Below the pieces are notes generated by a model that was not told the origin of the DNA, ran no database searches, and saw only the letters and a list, made by a program, of their open reading frames with translations. Below are positions 1 through 10,087 of a stretch of DNA of 22,705 nucleotides, piece by piece (position 1 is the stretch's first letter; every line of letters starts with the position of its first letter). This DNA is from Larix sibirica (lineage: Eukaryota; Streptophyta; Pinopsida; Pinales; Pinaceae): the NCBI GenBank assembly GCA_004151065.3, contig NWUY0300102647.1:1-22705 (forward strand), in the 5' to 3' direction. Both the position numbers and the translations under genes were made by a program.

Positions 1-95
1 GCCTTGAGCTCCACATTAGGGAAAACACACACCACATTTATACAATATTTACATTAATGGCAATAAACCCTAAGGGGTCAAAATAGGGTATTACA
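1..95 (-). mobile_element. Probable terminal part of an LTR, cut by the window edge
   Basis: Read on the minus strand, position 95 starts TGTAATACCC, a start typical of plant Ty3-type LTRs. It is preceded by a purine-rich stretch (plus 96-109) that would serve as a polypurine tract. The LTR would run leftwards out of the window and the element interior would extend to the right. I see no coding remnant in the adjacent few hundred bases and the second LTR is not visible, so this rests on the boundary motif alone. Confidence 0.3.
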
Positions 96-109
96 ACGAT
101 CCTCCCCAG
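96..109 (-). other. Candidate polypurine tract next to the left-edge LTR
   Basis: On the minus strand this reads as a purine-rich run (GGGGAGGA core) ending just before the TGTAATACCC LTR start. It is the position expected for plus-strand DNA priming of an LTR retrotransposon. It is judged only by composition and position. Confidence 0.25.
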
Positions 110-3100
110 TATGGTCATCAAAATATGTTGATTTAAAAAATGGACCTCACGAGATCGACAGTCAACCTCTTGCGAGGCTAAATGGGAGGAGACGGGAATG
201 GTACCCTTTGCTTAAAGCCTCATCAATCCTCAAAATTCTTCACCTTCATGAAGGAATCCAACAAAGAATGTAAGGTAAGAGGAAAGCCTTTAATAATGTA
301 CAAATATGTATGGACTAGCCCCTACGGTATTGCTCTCTTTTTTTTTAATTATTTGATTTTTTTTGTAATTTCTTATTTAATATGAGTAGAAAGCTAAAAC
401 AAATAAAATGCTAACTAAATTAAAAGCAGAATATGTGACTAATCAAGAACAAAATACGGAACTAAAGACTGCTTATGGTTTTTTTCTTGTTTGATTGATA
501 TAAGGTGAATGTAAAAAAATAAACCATACTTATTTACATCAAACTTAAACATATAAAATAAAGACGATGAAGTTACCATGATAAACAAAAGAAGGATTAA
601 TCACAAGCATCACAAAGTGTTTGAGTAAATTACATGAAATAAAGCAAAAGAAATAAAATGAACATTTTTGCATTCTAAATAAGAAAAAAAATCAAATATT
701 CTTAAATGAGATGGGGATGTAAGAGTGCGAAAAATACATAATTGTTCAATACAATAACATTTTCTTCAAATATTGCGAAGACATGGATTAGGTATAAGTA
801 AAAAATTAATCTTGACATTTTCGAAATCGTATGAAGATAATCAAGTTAACCAGAGATGATGAAAGGTATAATGAACTGGACTTGAAAGGATCAATAGCGA
901 GTGCAACACTATGAATGCTATATGCATAGCAAAACATTGATTAGTACCAATGCAATTGGACCTTCTAATAAAATCACAACAATTAGATAAGCAATCAACC
1001 TTGACAAAGAAGAAAACAGAACGTATGCCCACTTCTTCACATCTATACAAATTTAAATAGTGCCATGTTGTTAACAAAACTATCAAATATCATACAAGAA
1101 CAACGCATCAACAGTGAAAAATAAACTAACAATTGCCCCAAGAAGGTGCAATGATATGCCGATAGGTTAATGTTGGAGGGTGAAATGGATGAAAATGGGA
1201 AACTAAAACCAAATATGTGTTTTGTAAAGAAGGAAGAGTTACGTAGAGTTATTGTGAAAAAGATGTGCTAGATATGACAAGGACTGTATTTATATCTAAT
1301 TTCCTGTCCCTATCGAACGATCCCCTCCCTATCCCTCTTTGTTGCGACCGAGTTGAATTGCATTTCAATTTTAGTTTGGATCCCAACAACTAAGATACAT
1401 CACACATCTTAATGACTCATACTTTGATTTCATTGTTGCTTCTTGAAGAATGAGGATTCAGATTTATTTGCATCCTTTCTTGGTTAAATTTATGCTATCC
1501 CTAGGTTCCCTAAGTATTGTTAGTTATGGTGATTAAGTGTGAAATTGTTGGCTTGCCTCCCTTAGTTGTTAAGTGTTGTATTTAATAGTCTATTGGATTA
1601 GATCTAGATTACTTAGTTTTGTATTAAGATTAAAGAGAAAAAAATGATTATTCATGGAACACCTTCTTGGGTTGTTACATGGCTACTACTACAACTAGTG
1701 GTTGATCCACCCTCCAAGTGGATATTTTGGGGAAGCATAGATGGACACCTTGGAAAAAAGGAAATAATATATTGAGAGAGATGTTAGTTCTAAGATTAAG
1801 CAATTCCTTTCACAAGTAGTCTTGGTGTCACAACGTTAGGGAGGACATTTCCCCAAAATTCTGGTGGAGCAAAGCTTACTGAAGATTGCCTCACAACTAT
1901 ACCTCTACTTATGATCTTTATAGTTGTGACATTCATACAGGTGTGTGATCTTTATGTAAATATGTTCCAACTGAAATCAAATCCCATTAAGAACTCATAA
2001 ACTGTTCATAAAATTTTAAAGATGAAAAACATCAAAATGGAAATGAATACAACAATAATATCAAATCATGTGACAAGTTTACAAAAGCATCAGTGAGTAT
2101 GAAATTAAAAACTAAATAAAAAGTCAATAGATAAGTTTTTCATCAAATTTGAATTTCATAATATATACATCATACATATGACTTGTGACAGGTCATGACC
2201 AAACGACTTCAAAATTCCAAAATTTTCATTCTCCAATTCACTACACAACTACTAGAGAAAAGTACTTTCTTTTATTCTATAAAACATTGCAAACCTGAAA
2301 AATTCAGGATATAAGTGAGCATTTTGAACTTTAACAATTGATGGCAATATATCTAGTAACAACTAGTAAGTATCAATACTACATAATCATCTCCTATGTT
2401 TGTAATTACATATACATCATAAAACTTAGAAATAGAGCTCATGCAAGACATTCCTTACACTGAGAAGAAGATACAAAGTTGAATATTGTGTGCGTATCAC
2501 CTTCAATTAGGCCAGGGCCTAATAGAGGAATGTTTGGTACTCACAAAAGACATGGAGATATCAAAACCAATATATATCAGTTTTAGCCTTCCAATTCCTT
2601 GATTTGTTGTTCCCAGAAGTGCTTGGATTTAGTAATAAGTTATCACATTTTGAGAAGAAGATAAAGAATACCCAAAAACAATCTCTCTAGAAAAATAATA
2701 GTACAAAACAGGCCCAAAGATTAGCAACATATAAATCAAACACTAGAGAATACATTAGTAAGAAAACATTAAATTGCCAATCTTACTCCATTGAATCTTT
2801 TATCAATTCTTCATTTCTTGTTGTGCAATTTTCAAGTCATATTGTCAGTGAACCCAAGTGGTCTGCATTAAATAATCATACTCTTTCAATACAAGCACCA
2901 CATCTTCCTCTCCAATCTTCCCCAATCTTCCCCATCTCTTTCAACTTATAAATAACAAATGTTGCAGCACTACAAAGCAAATTTAAATTTGAGTCCCATC
3001 CCATATGCATTTCTAAATAGAATGTTTGAAGATATTGTACTATGAACTAGAAGGAAATATTGGATCAACCATATCCATTGATTTGAATTTCTCTAACTAA

Positions 3101-3663
3101 TTAACCATAAATTCACAAAATGTCATATAAAATTGTTAGCCCTTTTCTCAATTCTAAGGATAAAATGCAACTTACGAACACTTTTCCTAGATATTGCATC
3201 ACAAATGCAAGTTTTTTTTATGGCAACAACACCATACAAATTATACCTCGCAACTCCATGAGAATCCATAAATGTTGCTTCAAAATCTGTAATGGTAGTC
3301 TTGCGGGTTGGAACTAAATACACCAATGAATACTTAAATACTCTTGCCAAGAAACAACTTTTGGTTTTTCCATTTACTAATACAAAGAAATCACTTTCAG
3401 CCTTGCAATATTTTCATAGAAAAATAGGTAAAAGGTTCATTTAAATAGTGATGCTAAGAAAAAGTCTTTGATTTTTTTTCAAAGTTTATTAACAAAAAAA
3501 GTAAAAGATGATCCGACTAATTTCATGTATACATAAACAAAATAACCTATTACTTACCCAGTGAGCGGCACTAAACACCCACCTAAGTGAGACAAACAAA
3601 TGTAAAAAAACATTACTAAATATTTCATTATTTTTATATTTTTCTTATTAAAAATATTTAGAT
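110..3663. other. AT-rich stretch with no recognisable gene
   Basis: About 3.5 kb of AT-rich DNA. All open frames are short (81 codons or fewer), have no recognisable domain and no usable coding composition. A perfect-arm inverted repeat lies at 2506-2523 (ATTAGGCC, 2-bp spacer, GGCCTAAT). A short reiterated pyrimidine motif (caatcttccc) lies near 2910-2940. I see no splice-flanked exon that I can match to a protein family. Confidence 0.5.
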
Positions 3664-3888
3664 AAATAAACTAAACTTCAACTTTAATTGAAAACTCGTT
3701 TGTGAAAATACATCTCTTGATTTTCTCTTTAAATTTTCACGTTATTTTCTTTAATTTCTAGAAAAAAACATTCAAATAAATAAAACAAACTTTATTTAAA
3801 AACCCATTTGTGAAAATACTATCCCTTGATTTTCTCTTAAATTTCCCATGTTATTTTCTGGAAAAGAAAATTATTCAAATAAATAAAC
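3664..3888. repeat. Two-unit tandem repeat, about 112 bp per unit
   Basis: Two adjacent copies share the order AAATAAAC/AACAAACTT, then TTTGTGAAAATAC, CTTGATTTTCTCTT, AAATTT and TTATTTTCT, and each ends in TTCAAATAAATAAA. Unit 1 is about 3664-3777 and unit 2 about 3778-3888. The copies differ by scattered substitutions and small indels, so the duplication is not recent. No coding content. Confidence 0.7.
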
Positions 3889-4233
3889 CAAAATATAAGG
3901 AAAAAAAGTACAGGAAAATGTGATGCATCAATATACCTTGTAAAGCTGAATTTCCTTTGTTTTTGCTTTTATAACAAAAATAACCTCTTGTATGACATCA
4001 TGGCATTATAATAACACCCTGTCCTTTTTAAACTGTGCATTTCCACTATCCACCGGGAAAATTAATAATGGTATCTTGTGAATATTCAACGAAAACAAAA
4101 ATTAATAGAAATATGGCATATTAACATGAAATTGTTGATAATAACAAAGAATATATACTGTGGCTCTGTAAGTTCTTTATAAGTCCGCAAAATCAAAATC
4201 AACGAAGAAACAAAAAACACTAAAAGCTCTTAT

Positions 4234-6066
4234 TGTCATAGCCACACTTAGCGAATGCTCTTAGTTCCTATGTATGATGTGTGGCACTGCTTGGGAATGC
4301 ATGAGGGCATGATCGTCTCACGTATCGCACCAACAAACTACGCCTAAACCAACCTACGGAAACAACTACTCCTACCTCTTGTACATTTTCATACTTAGTC
4401 AATTTTCCAGTTTTCCCATACAAACAATCCAACCAAGACACAAGAGATAGAGTATATATATGTGGGCGACACTCCCAACTGGAGTAGCCTAATACCCATG
4501 AGAATACTTGTTACAACAACGGAGAATGCCACAATAGCTCGGCAACTCATCCGGGAGTGATCCGAACCGGCAACACCCCAAAATACAATCAAGTCACGAC
4601 TCAGCTTGTCTCCGTCGCATATGCATGCATGCCTGCTCGCATTGCTCATGCCAAGTATCTTTGCAGCGTCGCTGTCCGTCGCGATCCTGCGGAAGCCTGC
4701 ACCGTCACATTGTCGCCTACACTATGCCCAGGGCTTATCCACTGCCTGCACTCTACGTTTCCGTTTAGCTACAACTTCTGCCAACATCCGCTTGACCTGC
4801 CGAAGTCTACCTCCTTGCGAACTCCGACTTTGCCACTAAGGAATACAACTAAGACGCATGTCAAAACATCCGTTTGCTGGTTTCCAACCTCCGCGTCACA
4901 CAACCATGACATCCACTCACCGAATGTCTAAGTGTCGAACCACACCCCACCTAGGCGTACTTCCGTCACCGCACATTTCTAGTTACCATTCTACTGCGAT
5001 CGCACAATTCAGCGCGACTCAACAAACCATACTGTGCTACCGACACCCATCTCTACGGCACGTTTCTGCTCGAACGCACCTGCACCACTTGGGCAAATTT
5101 CTAGGCGCACCTGCCCAAGCGCACTACTGAGTGCATGTGCCAAACGCACCACCAAATCCTCCTATCGGACGCACACCAGTCCGCACCTGTCTGGGCGCAC
5201 CGCCTTGGTCACACCCTGGATGCACAACGACGCCCACTGGAACGCGTCCTCTCAAGACCAGCTGCTGCAACACCCTTTCGCGCACGCACTGGGAACACAT
5301 TCTAGGCGCTCTGTTTTGGGCGCACCTACCTTGTCGCACCCTGGACGCACAACAACGCCCACCGGAACGCATCGCTTGACGCGCTACTGAAACGCACATC
5401 TAGGCGCATCTTTGCCTATGTGCCTCTCTTCCAGACGCATCGCTAAGCCATCCGCACCGCAGAACGCACGTCTACATTGGAGCCTGTTCTGCCGAACTTC
5501 GCTAAACTGTCGGGTTCCTACCAAGCTTGCTTGCTGCACTGCCTGGTGGTCTGCATGAACCTTCGGATGGGTGCCTCCACAAAGGAGTGCGCTGACAATA
5601 GAGTTTCCCAACACTTAGCTGCAATCTGTTTCCTTAGCTCCTCCGCTTCCTCTTGGATACCTTTCCTTGCCTCCATCCGCAACCATTTATATACTAGCCC
5701 ATCCGCACAACATGGTCGTCGCACCCTCTCCGGCCGACGTGCAACCGGTTGCTTGAACCACAAGTCAAGTGGGCGTCTTGCAACTGACGCCACTTTTACC
5801 CAAACCTCTTGGGCATAGATGTGTGGATGCCCCACCTTGGCCACCCGCTTTGCCGGAACACCCCACTTCGCAATCGTTTGTTGCCTTCGTCGCGTGGGTG
5901 CCCGATTCGTTGGAGCTGCCGTGCCAAATACTCCAACACACCCGTCCGCCGAGTGTTTGCCCACTCTCATGCGAAGTGTCCAAAACTTAGAATATTTTTG
6001 GCTAAGTGTCCACTTCTGCATGGCTTGGGAACCCCAAGTTTTCTGTCATGGAATGTGTCTGTGACA
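4234..6066 (-). repeat. 3' LTR (left copy)
   Basis: This is the direct repeat of 7676-9523. On the minus strand it starts TGTCACAGAC and ends ATGACA, so it carries the 5-bp terminal inverted repeat TGTCA/TGACA. Compared with the other LTR it lacks about 15 bp near 5043 and 14 bp near 4781, and has about 14 extra bases near 5310. Over 80 aligned bases (4241-4320 against 7683-7762) I count 12 differences, 10 of them transitions. A stretch around 5400-5470 is much better conserved. The LTR is much richer in GC and CpG than its surroundings. Confidence 0.88.
5193..5373. repeat. Duplicated GC-rich block within the left LTR
   Basis: Two roughly 56-bp copies (5193-5248 and 5318-5373) share the order GGGCGCACC, CACACCCTGG/CGCACCCTGG, CGCACAACRACGCCCAC and GGAACGC. 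The matching pair in the right LTR is 8664-8719 and 8775-8830, with a 111-bp period instead of 125. The surrounding few hundred bases are dense in CGCAC, so the motif has been amplified inside the LTR. Confidence 0.7.
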
Positions 6067-6081
6067 ATCTCCCCCACTTAG
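6067..6081 (-). other. Polypurine tract of the LTR element
   Basis: The minus strand reads CTAAGTGGGGGAGAT directly before the TGTCAC start of the 3' LTR. It is purine-rich and in the place where plus-strand cDNA synthesis is primed. The AAGTGGGGGA core is typical of plant Copia-type elements. Confidence 0.75.
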
Positions 6082-7661
6082 AGTAGTTGTCATCCCGGCA
6101 ACGTCTTCACGAACGTCTTGTTCATGAAGCTTCTGCTGCAACCGCAACTCACAACTGCAACCCTGCTGCAACTGCCACCTCTAGTTGCAACCCGTTCTGA
6201 CTGTTGCACCAACCTACATAGGCTTCGGTAAGCTGTCACTTCGTTATGCTCTTGTCCATACATGTCCCCATGAGTGAACTAGCTGGGTCATGACTCCCAA
6301 CCATCTGCTCCCTCATGAGATGAACCGCACACTTGGTCACACACCTTCCTCCGCACTTCGGTTCTTCCTGCAACTCAGTCGAACGTAAGGCAAAGGAGAA
6401 ACTTCACCTCAAAACTATCCAAGGCACATTCTTGGCACCCTGTCCACCAAGTGTCATGACATCCAATCATACTTCCATCATGGTTTCTACTTGAACACAC
6501 ACCCTTGTGAAGACAAGGCAGCCCTTTCTTCCTCAAACTATGACAAAAGCACCTAGCTTCTGTCTACCGCACCTACTGCCTTGATGAACACTTTGCCAAA
6601 GTCTGCCCATGTCGTCATGGCCCTTCGCTGCTATGCTGCTCATCATGCTAAGTGGGAGGGCGCACCACCCTGGAAAACTCCAAGTCTGCCAACTCTCATA
6701 AACTACCCAAACGACTCATGATGCTCAAATGACATGCTGCAACTCCCAATGAGTTCTCTGCAACATTTGCAACCTGTTGACTCCGCAACAGACTTCTCCA
6801 AACACACCTCTTCATGCCTTTGGAGACTTTGGAAAGCCACTTGACTTAACCATTTCGCTAAAATGCTGTAGTCCTGCCAGCAACCTTCCGCACGCACAAC
6901 ACACTTCCATCAAGTATTCCACGCAACTAACCAACAACCTGAACAACTTCGTTCCTTGGCTTCCCGCGGACACCGTTTGCTTCACACCTGCGTTGAGAAT
7001 GAGAGCCTCCCCACCTTCCATCTTACCAGTGCATCAAACGACTCCTCATCACCAACGAATCTTGCTATCAGTTTTCTGCTGTTCCAGCACACTTCTCCTA
7101 AGTATGTTGCGGATGCACTTATTGTAGCACTCGTCTCCACGGCTTCCACGTCCACACGCTTCAACCACTTGTTGCAACACTTTCAAGGCATGCTTGCCTT
7201 TGGTTCGCACGACACTAATACTTTGCTAACTTCATCATTTTCGCAATTCTTTGCTACTTCTGCGATGTCGCAAGTCCAAGTGTCTTCTTCACACCGCCAT
7301 GCCATCATGCACCTCCTATTAACCAAACGACTACCTTCTATGGTGATCCTCCGTCTGCCCAACATTGTTGGCAGTTCTAGCCATCCACGCAAGTCTTGGC
7401 AACTTCAACACTCTTCAACGTGCGTCTGAATTGCTCCCCATGGAAACACTTCCTTCGTCCCATGCTACTGCACTTTTGCTAGGCATTCCAAGAATTCCCA
7501 ACTCTCACAACCGCACCACTGTCGCAGTCATGATACCATCCTTCAAACGAATGGCAAGGAGCCCAACTTCCACCAAGTTGCTGCTCTAGTCCGCGTCAAC
7601 CTCCTCGCTGCAACGGTATTGATATGGTCTCTTCACAAGATGAAACCCCAACTGATTTGCT
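6082..7661 (-). other. Interior of the LTR element without gag-pol
   Basis: Between the polypurine tract and the primer site there are about 1.6 kb. On the coding (minus) strand there are only scattered frames of 60-69 codons. None shows a CCHC knuckle, the DTG/DSG protease motif, an integrase HHCC or the RT YxDD. TGCAAC/GTTGCAG words recur many times across the stretch. It may descend from a gag leader, but nothing I can see supports that. Plus-strand frames up to 157 codons here show no family features and are probably by-products of the composition. Confidence 0.6.
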
Positions 7662-7673
7662 GCTTTGATACCA
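7662..7673 (-). other. Primer binding site for initiator Met-tRNA
   Basis: The minus strand reads TGGTATCAAAGC, starting two bases inside the 5' LTR. Plant elements primed by initiator-Met tRNA carry TGGTATCAGAGC here, so 11 of 12 bases match. Position and spacing are as expected for minus-strand cDNA priming, and this fixes the orientation of the element. Confidence 0.85.
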
Positions 7674-7894
7674 CCTATCATAGCCACACTTAGTGAATGC
7701 TCTTGGTTACTAAGTATGACGTACGACACTACTTGGGAACGCATGAGGGCATGACCATCTCATGCATCGCACCAACAGACTACGCCTAAACCAACATGCG
7801 GAAACAACTACTCCTACCTCTTGTACATTTTCATACTTAGTCAATTTTCCAGTTTACCCATACAAACAATCCAACCAAGAAACAAGAGACAGAG

Positions 7895-7902
7895 TATATA
7901 TA
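7895..7902 (-). promoter_or_regulatory. TATA-like box in the 5' LTR, about 220 bp before its inner end
   Basis: The minus strand carries an alternating TATATATA block, and the same block is present in the left LTR at 4453-4460. Transcription starting about 30 bp downstream would give an R-U5 of roughly 190 bases, a normal size. A second TATATAAA lies on the same strand at 9143-9150 (left copy: TATATAAAT around 5685-5692), but using it would give an R-U5 of about 1.4 kb, so it is less likely. Confidence 0.4.
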
Positions 7903-8663
7903 TGTGGGCGGCACTCCCAATCGGAGTAGCCTAATACCCATGAGAATACTTGTTACAATGACGGAGGATGCCACAATAGCTCGGCAACTCATCCGGGAGT
8001 GAGCCGAACTGGAAACACCCCAAAATACAATCAAGTCACAACTCAGCTTGTCTCCATCGCATATGCATGCCTTCCTGCTCGCACTGCTCATGCCAAGTAT
8101 GTCTGTAGCTTCGCTGTCTGTCGGAATCCCGCGGAAGCCTGGACCGTCGCATTGTCACCTACACTATGCCCAAGGCTTATCCACTGCCTGCACTCTACGT
8201 TAACGTTCAACTGCAACTTTTGCCAAGCTTCGTTGCTAAGCATCCGCTTGACCTGCCGAAGTCTGCCTCCTTGCGAACTCCAACTTTGCCACTAAGGAAT
8301 ACAACTAAGACGCATGTCAAAACGTCCGTTTGCTGGTTGCCAACCTCCACGTCGCACAACCATGACATCCACTCACTGAATGTCTAAGTGTCGAACCGCA
8401 CCCCACCTGGGCGAACTTTCGTCACCACACGTTTCTGGTTACCACTCTGCTGCAATCGCACAACTCGGCGCGACTCAACAAACCATACTGTGCTACCGAC
8501 TGAACTGTTGCTGACACCCATCTCTGCGGCATGTTTATGCTCAAACGCACCTGCACCACTTGGGCGCAATTCTGGGCGCACCTTCCCGAGCGCACTGCTG
8601 AGTGCGTGTACCAAACGCACCACGAAATCCGCCTGCCGGACACACACCAGTCCTCACCTGTCT

Positions 8664-8830
8664 GGGCGCACCTCCTTGGTCACACCCTGGACGCACAACG
8701 ACGCCCACCGGAACGCGTCCTCTCAAGACCCGCTGCTGCAACACCCTTCCACGCAAGCACTGGGCCCACACTCTGGGCGCACCTGCCTCGTCGCACCTTG
8801 GACGCACAACAGTGCCCATCGGAACGCATC
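8664..8830. repeat. Duplicated GC-rich block within the right LTR
   Basis: This is the counterpart of the left-LTR duplication: copies at 8664-8719 and 8775-8830, each opening with GGGCGCACCT and closing with GGAACGCRTC. The shorter period relative to the left LTR comes from a roughly 14-bp indel between the copies. Confidence 0.7.
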
Positions 8831-9906
8831 ACTTAACGTGCTACCGAAACGCACATCTGGGTGCATCTTTGCCTATGTGCCTCTCTTCCAGACGCATCGC
8901 TAAGCCATCCGCACCGCAGAACGCGCATCTGCGTTGGATCTCGTTCTGCCGAACTTCGCTAAACTGTTGGGCGCCTACCAAGCCTGCTTACCGCACTTCC
9001 TGGTGGTCTACATGAACCTTCAGATGGGCGCCTCCCTAAAGGAGCGTGCCGGCAGTAGAGCTGCCCAGCACTTAGCCACAATCTATTTCCTTAGCTCCTC
9101 CACTTCCTCTTGGCTACCTTTCCTTGCCTCCATCCACAACCGTTTATATATTAGCCCATCCGCACAACATGGGCATCACACCCTCTCCAGTCGACGTGCA
9201 ACCGGTTGCTTGAACCGCAAGTCAAGTGGCAATCTTGCAACCGACGCCACTTTTACCCACACCTCTTGGGTGTAGATGTGCGGATGCCCCACCTTAGCCA
9301 CCCGCTTTGCCGGAACACCCCACTTCGCAATCATTTGCTGCCTTCGTCGCGTGGGTGCCCGATCCATTGGAGCTGCTGTGCCAAATACTCCAACACACCC
9401 GTCCGCCGAGTGTTTTCCCACTCTCATGTGAAGTGCCCAGCACTTAGAATATTTTCGGCTAATTGTCCACTTCCGCATGGCTTGGGAACCCCAAGTTTTC
9501 TGTCATGGAATGCGTCCGTGACAGTTACAGTCTCGAAATCCAGGTATCAAAGCGTCTTGATAACTTCATGCTAAAATATAAACATGAAAAATCTTGAAAG
9601 GAACTCAAAACACTCTACAGTCCTTAAAAATGATTATTTGTAATGCAATGCAGTTAATGGTGTACATCTTAATCCAAAATATGTAATAGACCAAAAAATT
9701 ACTCCGCACTAGGTTGTTTAATATTTTAAGAAAGAACTTAACTACTACTAGGCTATGTTACCAAAAACGAGAAACGGGAAACGTAACGAGAAACGAGAAC
9801 GGTACGAGAAATGGAGTTTGTAGGTTTTGCATATAAGAAACGAGAAGAGAGAAAACTATGAAGAACTGGGAGATTTCCCTTTGGTGTGCAATTTTTTATG
9901 TCTTTG

Positions 9907-10087
9907 AAAATTTTAATTAAAACAATGTATTCATCATCAACATTTATCACATAGGTTAAATTGTGATGAACAAATTTAGGCATAATGAATTTGAAAAATT
10001 AAATTAAAACAATGTATTCATCATCAACATTTATCACACATATCACACAGATGAAATTGTGGTGAACAAATTTAGGCATAATGAATT
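9907..10087. repeat. Two-unit tandem repeat, 86 and 95 bp
   Basis: The units are 9907-9992 and 9993-10087. Both contain AATTAAAACAATGTATTC, ATCATCAACATTTATCACA, GAACAAATTTAGGCATAATG. The second is longer because of an extra ATCACACAT/ATCACACAG doubling near 10040. No coding content. Confidence 0.8.

Larger units (their letters stand above)
4234..9523 (-). mobile_element. Non-autonomous LTR retrotransposon, 5.3 kb, minus strand
   Basis: Two direct repeats of 1,833 bp (4234-6066) and 1,848 bp (7676-9523) enclose only about 1,609 bp. The repeats end in TGTCA...TGACA, except that one terminal dinucleotide is mutated in the right copy. On the minus strand, two bases inside the right copy, lies a tRNA-iMet-type primer site; just before the left copy lies a polypurine tract. 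The element therefore reads right to left, with the right copy as 5' LTR. The interior has no gag, protease, integrase or RT that I can recognise and is too short for them, so mobility needed proteins from another element. Structurally this resembles the large non-autonomous (LARD-like) class. The flanking 5-mers (CTTAT left, GTTAC right) share only three bases, so no clean target duplication survives. Superfamily is uncertain; the polypurine tract looks Copia-like. Confidence 0.85.
7676..9523 (-). repeat. 5' LTR (right copy)
   Basis: This is the direct repeat of 4234-6066. Its outer end reads TGTCACGGAC on the minus strand. Its inner end reads ATGATA where the partner has ATGACA, a single C-to-T change that destroys the canonical CA end. 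It adjoins the primer binding site by two bases, which makes it the 5' LTR. It probably holds the promoter; two TATA-like sites are annotated separately. No function is implied for this aged copy. Confidence 0.88.

Noticed and set aside
182-385. Plus-strand 67-codon ORF
   Set aside because: Ends in a poly-T driven hydrophobic run. No domain, no splice context, AT-rich like its surroundings.
1680-1960. Plus-strand segment starting ATGGCTACTACTACAACT and a GT-flanked open stretch ending near 1940
   Set aside because: It looked like a possible start exon, but there is an early in-frame stop, the segments do not join in one frame, and I recognise no protein.
4395-4649. Minus-strand 84-codon hydrophobic ORF present in both LTRs (also 7837-8091)
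   Set aside because: LTRs are identical at insertion, so shared ORFs are expected. The two copies differ at about 13 or more residues, many non-conservative, so no constraint is visible. It also overlaps the best TATA site.
4557-5390. Several overlapping open frames of 77-124 codons on the plus strand (and similar ones at 7999-9015)
   Set aside because: GC-rich, CGCAC-repetitive sequence lacks stop codons in many frames at once, on both strands. No domain or start context supports any of them.
6777-7429. Plus-strand frames of 116 and 157 codons in the LTR element interior
   Set aside because: They run opposite to the element, have no recognisable domain and overlap minus-strand frames of equal quality. 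Treated as composition artefacts.
9143-9150. TATATAAA in the 5' LTR as the main promoter
   Set aside because: It would make an R-U5 of about 1.4 kb; the TATA block at 7895-7902 gives a normal arrangement. Kept only as a secondary possibility.
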